NCBI GenBank assembly: GCA_903837825.1
Contig: CAILVZ010000057.1
Span: 1-44,893 of the forward strand
Length of the DNA stretch: 44,893 nt
Source of the DNA: Akkermansiaceae bacterium
Lineage (GTDB): Bacteria; Verrucomicrobiota; Verrucomicrobiia; Verrucomicrobiales; Akkermansiaceae
Direction of reading: 5' to 3'
The notes under the pieces are model-generated. The model was given only the letters and a program-made list of their open reading frames with translations, did no database searches and was not told where the DNA came from. A program made the position numbers and the translations under genes. This document shows positions 36,849 to 44,000 of the stretch, piece by piece (position 1 is the first letter of the stretch; every line of letters begins with the position of its first letter).

Positions 36849-37837
36849 GGGGAGGCGTCGAGTGGAAGGTGATAGTAGCGTGCAATCATCTGGAGAAGCA
36901 CGGTAGTGCCATTAAAAAAGAAGTGCACCGAGATTGGAGCCCAGAGTGATCCGGTTTTCTGATAGATGAATGCGAGTAAGCAACCAAAGATGAAGAGAGG
37001 AAGCAATGCGGCTAGACTTCCATGGGCGGCTGCAAAGATGAGCCCAGAGAAAATCGCAGCCACCCAAGGGCCAGCGAATTTTTTGGCAGCGGGATAGAGA
37101 TAGCCTCGGAAGATCAACTCCTCACAAAGCGGTGCAGCCACCACCGCGGCAAAGGTCATGAGACCGATAATCATTGAGTTCTCCGAGTTCTGCAGCAGCT
37201 TGACCGTATCTTGCACGGTCTCTGCTCCGAGCGATTCGATCCAATCCATGAGCCCAAGCTGCTGGAGGCCGATGAAAAAGATCCACATGGAAATCGAAGC
37301 GCACGGAGCGATCCAAAAAATGCGCCGCCACGCGGGCCAACGCAATCCCAGCCAGTCCACCGGATGGACTCGGGGAACCATGAAAATCGTCACCACTCCA
37401 GCGGTGATGAATTGAAATCCAATCGTTCCTAACAAATCGCGCGCATCGATTTTCAACTCGCCCCCGCTTCCCGCTTGGATCGATGACCAAGCGAGCGCGA
37501 AGAAAATCGCGAAAATCAACCCGATGCCAACGAGATCGAGCGGTTGGTAAACCCCAGTGGCAACCCGATCCAACTCGCAAGGATGCGGTGGCGGTGGCGG
37601 TTCAAGATCGGCAAATTCCTCCTCTAGCACCATGGCCTCAGGTTCTGCCAGTGGGGGGTCGGTGGGCACGCAAAGATTTCGCCGCAACACTACCGCTACG
37701 GAAAACAATCCAAGGGCCAAACCGAACGTAGCGCGGATGATGGGTTCTGTGGGATCGGCCATGATGGGATTGTCTCGCTCAAACCCTGCGATGGGTGCGA
37801 CGAATTCGCCAATGGAAAAATTGCGGGTCGAGTTCAT
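36845..37837 (-). CDS. CPBP-family intramembrane metalloprotease
   Basis: A 330-residue multi-pass membrane protein. The CPBP (Abi/CAAX-protease-like) motifs are present: EELIFRGYLYPA with the glutamate pair and arginine, FAAAHGSLAAL with a histidine, and the C-terminal SVHFFFNGT with H and N, all expected to bind zinc or act in catalysis. Six to eight transmembrane helices are visible. The N-terminal 100 residues are unusual: a helix, then a proline- and glutamate-rich loop (EEEFADLEPPPPPHP) before the core. Target unknown. It is encoded upstream of thiL with a GTGA overlap. 128 bases separate its start from the divergent kinase gene. Confidence 0.9.
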   Translation of the reverse strand: MNSTRNFSIGEFVAPIAGFERDNPIMADPTEPIIRATFGLALGLFSVAVVLRRNLCVPTDPPLAEPEAMVLEEEFADLEPPPPPHPCELDRVATGVYQPLDLVGIGLIFAIFFALAWSSIQAGSGGELKIDARDLLGTIGFQFITAGVVTIFMVPRVHPVDWLGLRWPAWRRIFWIAPCASISMWIFFIGLQQLGLMDWIESLGAETVQDTVKLLQNSENSMIIGLMTFAAVVAAPLCEELIFRGYLYPAAKKFAGPWVAAIFSGLIFAAAHGSLAALLPLFIFGCLLAFIYQKTGSLWAPISVHFFFNGTTVLLQMIARYYHLPLDASP

Positions 37838-37965
37838 GCCCCGACTTAGGTAGCAAGATGTGATTCATGGCTCGTGGCGGGTTAATTGAATCATTATGCT
37901 TGATATTCAGGATTTTCCAACTTTAAGTTCAGGCGTAAGTTCCACCATCCGATGATCCTTCCTTC

Positions 37966-39744
37966 ATGAGCGATTCTGTCCATAGCACTGGTTTTGTGCC
38001 GCCGGAGATCTCCGAACTTGCTGGGCTTTTCCCAGGATATGAGATCCAGGAGTTGATTGCGGTGGGTGGGATGGGTGCCGTTTATGTGGCGATTCAGAAG
38101 TCGTTGGATCGGCGGGTCGCATTGAAAATCTTGCCGATTGAATTGAGCAAGGACGCTGCGTTCCGTAACAGTTTTGAGGCGGAAGCCAAGGCCATGGCGC
38201 GCTTGAATCACCCGAATCTCATTGGGGTTTATGACTTCGGTGAGGCTGGGGGGATGCTCTACATCATCATGGAGTATGTGCCTGGTAAGTCGCTTTACCA
38301 TGCGACTTACCAAACGAAATTGGAATCGAAAGATGTCATCCGGCTCATGACAGGGATTTGCAATGGGCTCGCGAACGCCCACGAAAATGGGATCATTCAC
38401 CGAGACATCAAGCCCGCCAACATCCTCCTCGATCTCAATGGGCAGCCGAAAATCGGTGACTTCGGCCTCGCACGTCCTGCCGAGCGAAAGGTGGAGGAGG
38501 GCGAGGAGATCTTTGGCACACCGGATTATGCGGCCCCCGAGGTGGTGAATTCCCCGCAGTCGGTTGACTATCGGGCAGATCTTTTTGCGGTTGGAGTGAT
38601 GCTGCACGAGTTGCTCACTGGGCAGTTGCCCTCTGCTGATTCCAGACCGGCATCGGTCATTTCTCGTTGCGACCCAAGGTTCGACCCCATCATTCGGCGG
38701 GCGACCCAAGCGCTGCCGGATGCACGCCATTCCAGCGCACGAGAGATTGCGAATGAACTGGGATGGATCGCCAATTCCGCGGGATCAAATGCTTCAGCGA
38801 CCATCCCCCGGGGCCCCCACCGTAGGGGAGCAGTCACGAGCAAAGCAAAGAAGAATGACGGCCGCCAGTGGATGGTCATGCTGGCGGTGCTGGTCGTGGT
38901 CGCCATCGGGGCATTTCTGAAATTTGGCAAAAAGCCGCCAGAACAAGTCGTGGTGAAAACGATGGTTCAGCCGCCACCTGCGGTGGCGCCGCCGAAACCC
39001 GTGGTGAAGCCCGAAGTGGTACCGGTGGAAAAGACAGAGCCCGCGGTCGAAAAAACAGAACCTGCAGCCTCGTCCACGCCTGCATCTCCGCCTCCACCTG
39101 CGTCCGCAGAGTCTCAACCCACCAAGCCGATCCTCACGCCCGAGCCAATGCTCGCACTTGAGCCGGTCGTTAAGCCTGAACCTCTGCCCGAACCAAAGGT
39201 GGCTGTACCTGTGCTCGCGGCGCCCAAATACGATGTGTCAGGATTTTTTGAACGAGCCCGCAGGATCATGCTGGATCGCGCAAAGCCATTGCTCACGACG
39301 CACCAGGCCGAATTGGCTGGTAACTTTACCGATTTCGAACGGGTGCTGATGCGTGAAGCCCGAAAAACTCAGTATACGAGGGGCATCGCCGAGGATATGG
39401 TCCGAGCGGCCGTCAAGAAGTGGAAAACCGATGGCATGCGGATCCCGAAGACTCCAAAGCTGGCCCTGCAAATCATCCCAGACATTGACGAGATCGCCAC
39501 CAAGTACCACGAAAAGGAAACGGCGATCGACGAGCATTTGAAAGCAGGTCTCATGGAGCTCGCTGGCCTTTACACCCTCGGGCTGGAGAAGCAAATCGAG
39601 CGCTTGAAAGCCGCCGACGATCCTGGGGCGATCGAATTGATCGAGAAAGAAATTGAGTCGACCAAGTCCAAGCCGAGTTATTTTCCTGAGCTGATGACGG
39701 GAGGGAAGGTGGATGAGGATCAGGTCACCAAGCCGACGAAATGA
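37966..39744 (+). CDS. Hanks-type Ser/Thr protein kinase with membrane anchor and periplasmic domain
   Basis: A 592-residue kinase. The catalytic domain (about 25-265) has the glycine loop IAVGGMGAVYVA, the ATP lysine K54 (VALKIL), the catalytic loop HRDIKPANILL (H145-R146-D147), the metal DFG (165-167) and YAAPEV, so it should be active. One transmembrane helix lies at about 302-319 (WMVMLAVLVVVAIGAFLKF), followed by a periplasmic linker rich in proline, glutamate, valine and lysine (PPKPVVKPEVVPVEKTEP) and a C-terminal helical domain of about 180 residues (FFERARRIMLDRAKPLLTT...). That domain is of unknown type. The gene ends 42 bases before the insertion sequence, and no terminator hairpin is visible in that space. 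Confidence 0.95.
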   Translation: MSDSVHSTGFVPPEISELAGLFPGYEIQELIAVGGMGAVYVAIQKSLDRRVALKILPIELSKDAAFRNSFEAEAKAMARLNHPNLIGVYDFGEAGGMLYIIMEYVPGKSLYHATYQTKLESKDVIRLMTGICNGLANAHENGIIHRDIKPANILLDLNGQPKIGDFGLARPAERKVEEGEEIFGTPDYAAPEVVNSPQSVDYRADLFAVGVMLHELLTGQLPSADSRPASVISRCDPRFDPIIRRATQALPDARHSSAREIANELGWIANSAGSNASATIPRGPHRRGAVTSKAKKNDGRQWMVMLAVLVVVAIGAFLKFGKKPPEQVVVKTMVQPPPAVAPPKPVVKPEVVPVEKTEPAVEKTEPAASSTPASPPPPASAESQPTKPILTPEPMLALEPVVKPEPLPEPKVAVPVLAAPKYDVSGFFERARRIMLDRAKPLLTTHQAELAGNFTDFERVLMREARKTQYTRGIAEDMVRAAVKKWKTDGMRIPKTPKLALQIIPDIDEIATKYHEKETAIDEHLKAGLMELAGLYTLGLEKQIERLKAADDPGAIELIEKEIESTKSKPSYFPELMTGGKVDEDQVTKPTK

Positions 39745-39786
39745 TTCCGAGATTGGGTGAACTGCGCCCTCGAAATGAATCCCGTG

Positions 39787-39809
39787 TTGCGCCAATGAAA
39801 AATGACACC
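39787..39809 (+). repeat. left outer terminal site of the insertion sequence
   Basis: TTGCGCCA, a 7-base spacer, ATGACACC. One of four copies; this is the only one with 7 rather than 6 spacer bases. Confidence 0.8.
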
Positions 39810-39824
39810 TGAGAGGTGAAGTCG

Positions 39825-39846
39825 TTGCGCCAGGATTCATGACACC
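39825..39846 (+). repeat. left inner terminal site of the insertion sequence
   Basis: TTGCGCCA, spacer GGATTC, ATGACACC, same orientation as the left outer site and starting 38 bases after it. Confidence 0.8.
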
Positions 39847-39849
39847 CGG

Positions 39850-40889
39850 CGCTTGGGTTGGTTTTGGTTCTTTGGGGTGGTTTTGACAAGGTTTTCCGCA
39901 GTCCGCCCCTGCGGCGCCCCTCAGGGGGTAGGACTCACCCGCTCGTTCCATTTCTTCCTGACGGTCTTCTTCGATCCGCTCAATGATGGTGAAAATAGTT
40001 CCCAGCCGCGCTTCAATGTCGGCGGCGAGATCCATTGGGTCGAGGTCGGCGCGAGTGGCACGAAGTTGAGCTTTGGTTTCTTCGCTGACTTTGGCGCAGC
40101 TGAGGAGCCGGTCACAGGGCGTGGCGGGTGTGTCGTATTTCTTGCGAACTTTGCTGCATATCCGCTGTTTTTCAATGAGTTTCATGACGGGGGTGAAGTG
40201 ATTTCGAAGGGGTAGCCAGGCCTTTTCGTAGAGCTCGTTGACTTGCTCTCGTAACTCAAGATCGCCGAATCGCCCGTAACCTAACAGCTGCCGGACATGG
40301 GTGAAATTCTTCTGCTCGACGTGGGCTTGGTCGTTCTTTTTGTAGGCTCGCGAGCGGGTCCATTCGACGCTCCGGTTGCGGCGCAGGAGGTAGGCTTCGA
40401 CAACTTCGTTGAGGAATTCGCTGCCGTTATCGCAGTCGAATCCGAGCATCGGAAAGGGCAGGCGTTTTTCGATCCGCTCAAGGCCTACGCGCACTTCGCC
40501 GCCGCTATTACCCCAGAGCGCTGCCAGCTCAGTCCAACCGCTATGGAAGTCGGTGAGTGTCAGGCTCCAGAGGAACGCTCCGCTGCTGCTTCCTCCGCCA
40601 TGCGAGACGGTGTCGGCTTCGAACCAACCCGGCTCGTCGAAGGCTTGCGGGCCGCAAGGCTGCTCGCTGGACTTCCAGATCCCGACGATGACGGCCTTTT
40701 CTGCCTCGGAGTAGGTCGCCTTGGAACCTCGTCTTCTCGCCTTTTCCCAAGGCTGACCTTCCCGTTGAGGGCCTTTATCGCGTGCTTGCGATTGACCTCG
40801 TCAATCATCGCGCTTCGCCCTGCTCGATTTCGGTTCGGATACCGCGCTCGGCAACTCTCTAAATATTCCGTTTTGCTCTTTTGACTCAT
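39850..40889 (-). pseudogene. degenerate integrase-core transposase
   Basis: Reading from the ATG at 40887-40889 the N-terminus MSQKSKTEYLESCRARYPN...MIDEVNRKHAIKALNG is the expected helical DNA-binding start. Near 40740-40748 the frame must shift by -1 to continue as ATYSEAEKAVIVGIWKSSEQPCGPQAF, and this runs straight into the catalytic core at DEPGWFEADTVSHGGG, then FDCDNGSEFLNEVV and NDQAHVEQKNFTHVRQLLGYGRF. Relatives I recall have about 70-80 more residues between the CG segment and the EADT segment, so an internal in-frame deletion is likely (join near 40640). No stop codon ends the catalytic frame within the element; it stays open past the left end into the antisense of the kinase gene. 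The left boundary given here is approximate. Confidence 0.75.
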
Positions 40890-40913
40890 GATTCCAGATA
40901 TCGTTTGCATCTG

Positions 40914-40935
40914 GGTGTCATTCTTTCTGGCGCAA
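40914..40935 (-). repeat. right inner terminal site of the insertion sequence
   Basis: On the - strand TTGCGCCA, spacer GAAAGA, ATGACACC. Inverted relative to the two left-end sites, and 24 bases upstream of the transposase start. Confidence 0.8.
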
Positions 40936-40968
40936 CGACCTTCTTCAGCTCTTTTTTGCTGGCCCACC

Positions 40969-40990
40969 GGTGTCATTCAACTTGGCGCAA
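40969..40990 (-). repeat. right outer terminal site of the insertion sequence
   Basis: On the - strand TTGCGCCA, spacer AGTTGA, ATGACACC. It starts 55 bases from the right inner site and marks the right end of the element. Confidence 0.8.
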
Positions 40991-41005
40991 TGCGCAGAAT
41001 TCATT

Positions 41006-41034
41006 TTGACAAAATAAAGCACGGTAACTAATAA
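41006..41034 (+). promoter_or_regulatory. candidate promoter for the CLCA-like gene
   Basis: A perfect TTGACA (41006-41011) is followed, after exactly 17 bases, by TAATAA (41029-41034), which matches the -10 consensus at only three positions. The -35 box starts 15 bases outside the insertion sequence. Transcription would begin about 50 bases before the ATG at 41091. Confidence 0.45.
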
Positions 41035-41090
41035 GCAGAAAGTAAATTTTCAACCCATATTTTCCGAATCCGAGAAATCCGTTCCTAACC

Positions 41091-44000
41091 ATGAGTGCCA
41101 TTACCTGTTTCCACCTCGCCGCTGCCGCCGCCTTGCTCTTGGTACCCGCTTTAGGCCAAAAGACACTCACGACGCCGCACGAGGCGTGGCATATTACGTT
41201 CACACCGGGCATCTGGGCCTCCACCGCACCGGATAATAACTGGGCGCTGACCACTGATGCACAAACCATCGCTGACATTGTCGATCCATCCACCGCTGCT
41301 TCGGGCGAGTTCCGCGGGGTGATCGGTGGATTCCAAAGCAGCGGCTTTCGGGATCCAAGAATCGACTTCAAAAACATCTTCCTCGATCATATTAACCTCC
41401 CGGCAAGCGCACCCGCAGGTTCCCGAGTGGATGGTAATGCGAACCGGGCACGAATCAAGATCAACACCGATACCATCGCCAACGCCTCCATTTCCACGAA
41501 CGACCTTCGGGAGACCCTGACCCACGAGATGTTTCATGGAGTCGAGTACGCCTATTGCGATTCGTTCCTCGGCATCGACCAGGAAGACGCCATTGGCGGC
41601 CTGTTTACCGAAGGCCTTGCCGCCACGATTGAGGACAAGATTTGGAATTCCGTCGATACTAACGGCAGCTCAGGCTACGTGGGCCGCGTGCATACCTACC
41701 TTAGTGGTATCAACTTCGACACGGGTACTCCCTCTTCCCTTTGGTCTCACAGCTACAGCGGATGTTTGTGGTGGAATTACCTCACGGAACAATACGGCAC
41801 CGCCCGCACGGAACCGGGCGTCGGCAATGATTTCATGAAGCTCTTGCTTGAAAAGGCCGATGAGACGGACAGCACGTCGAACATGGAAATCATGGAAAAA
41901 TCCATCGCCGCCCGTGATCGGCAGAGTACGATTAGTGTCATCGACAAGGGCACGCCTGTCGACGACCTCTTCATTGATTTTTGCATCGCCAATGGCTCGC
42001 AGACGGTGGATCCGGCGCAACTTAACTTCAGCGCCGTGGGCAACCCCAACCGTTATTCCTACGTGGACGATGCGGCGCTTAACTATGGCCCGCCCAAAAT
42101 GCAAGCCACGCCCACGCTCAGCAGTAGCAGCCCGACATTCAGTGAGACCAGCAGCTTTATGGAAATGAATGCCCGCTACTATGACGTGACAATCTCCCCC
42201 ACATGTAATGGCATCGTGGGCTTTTCCGGCAGCTTCGGCACCCAGGGGGATGAGGGGGCTTTCGACCTGCTCGCGCGGAAAGGAAACAGTGTGGTCAGTC
42301 TCAATCAGGCCAAGCTCGGGCCTGGCGGCTCCTTCTCCGTCGTGCTCGCCCAGCCACCGGTCGTCGCAGATTACTACACAAGTTTCCGCCTCGTCGTTGT
42401 CGGTCTCGATGGTGGCACCAGACAGCTCATCAGTTCGTCGGGCGAGTTGCTGACGACTTCAGATTCCAGTGTGGACTACTCGGTGACATTCGGCAGTGGC
42501 TCGCCCACGATGTCGATCATCACGCCCAATTCGACTTATCCTGCCTACGTCGATGACAAAGCCGCACCAGAGCGTTTCCTCGTCAAACTTCAAATGACCG
42601 GTCCCGCTTCCCTCGGGGCGGCGTTCGTCCAAGGCCTCCAAGCTTCGGATTTCACCGTCTATGTTGGGACGGTGACCGCGGCAAACAAGGCCACTGTCAT
42701 CAACGCCGTAAACGTGGCCGGAGAGTACTGGCTCACCTGCCAAGCCCCCGTGAAAACCGGCACCACCACTTCTTATAGTCTCACGGTGCAATACCGCGCG
42801 CTCGCCACGGACACGGAGCAGGAGTGCATCATTTATAAACCTCGCGTGCTCGACCAAATGATCGTGCTCGACCGTTCCGGCAGCATGGACAGCCCCTCGA
42901 CCGGCACAAAGAAGATCGACGCAGCGCGCAATGCCGCGGCTCTTCTGACCGACCTTGGTGGATCGAATGACCAGCTCGGACTGGTCGCCTTTAATGATGG
43001 CGCCTCCTTGCTACACCCGCTCCAGACGATGTCGTCGGATCTCGAGCGTTTTCTTCTCAAATGGGAGATTTACAGTGCTACACCCACCGGCAGCACGTCG
43101 ATTGGCGACGGTCTGGAAACCGCCCGGTTGAATATTGCGATATCCGGCCAGCCTAGTGCGGAATCCTGGGCCATCCTCCTGAGTGACGGTGCGGAGAATG
43201 CCCCCAACTATTATTCCAGCATCAAGGCCGCGCTAATTGCCGAGGGGGTACGTGTCGAAGTCATTGGCCTTGGACCCAGTGTCAATGATGACCTTCTTAC
43301 GCAAATTGCCGATGAGACAGAAGGCGATTATTTTTATGTCGATGTATCAGCTGCCGCTGCATCCCGGAGCCGCGTCACGCGTTCCAGTGTGGCGACTGAC
43401 AGTTTGTGGTTCTCCCTCGCCGACACCTTTGTCAGTGCAGAGGAAAAAATCCGCCGTCATGAGAGGATATGGGAATCGCAGGCCAGCATTTCCAGCGGTG
43501 GCTCGAAGACATGGACAGTCAATGTCGATGAAGGCGGCATTTCGGATGCTCGGCTCTCGTTCTTCTGGCGCACGGCCACGGATACTTTAAGTTTCACCGT
43601 TACCCGGCCCGACGGCACCGTGGCCACCTCGGGCACGGCGGGCGTGCAGGTCCACGCGGGCGACAGTACGGATGGGACGAATTCGCTCAATCTTTCGCAT
43701 TGGGTCATGCACCTGCCCGCTCTTGGTGCCGGCACTTGGACGGTCACCGCGCAGGCCACGAACGGCGCGCCAGATGTCTATGGCACGCTGTCCGGTCGGA
43801 ACAAACAAGGAGCTCAATCCGCCCTATGGTTTAGCCAAGTCGGCATCGACTCCGCGCTACCCACCTACCGCCGAGGCCTGCGCGGCCTACCGATGCGGCT
43901 TTTGTTTAATCTCACCGACCACGCCGGGGCGCTCAGCGGCAGTGTGGTCGAAGCGGACATCACCCACCCGCTCCAGCCCAGCCTCCACCTGCCCCTCTAC

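Larger units (their letters stand above)
39787..40990 (-). mobile_element. insertion sequence, about 1.2 kb, with two-site terminal repeats
   Basis: The boundaries are set by inverted terminal sites TTGCGCCA...TGACACC at both ends. Each end has a second, inner copy of the same bipartite site. Between them lies a single transposase gene on the - strand, which is degenerate. Left flank ...GAATCCCGTG and right flank TGCGCAG... give no convincing target duplication (only TG is shared), so the copy may be old or the true outermost bases may differ by one or two. The element sits between the kinase and the CLCA-like gene. I could not assign it to a named family; the transposase is of the integrase-core (rve) type, and multiple repeats at each end recall IS21-type elements. 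Confidence 0.8.

Noticed and set aside
37894..38730. 278-codon open frame antisense to the kinase gene
   Set aside because: It overlaps the conserved kinase catalytic domain and shows no family features.
39238..39786. Left-hand continuation of the transposase frame as a real C-terminal domain
   Set aside because: It lies outside the element's terminal site and is the antisense of the kinase periplasmic domain, so it is read-through rather than a functional domain.
39775..41000. Target-site duplication flanking the insertion sequence
   Set aside because: Only the dinucleotide TG is shared at the two borders, which is not above chance.
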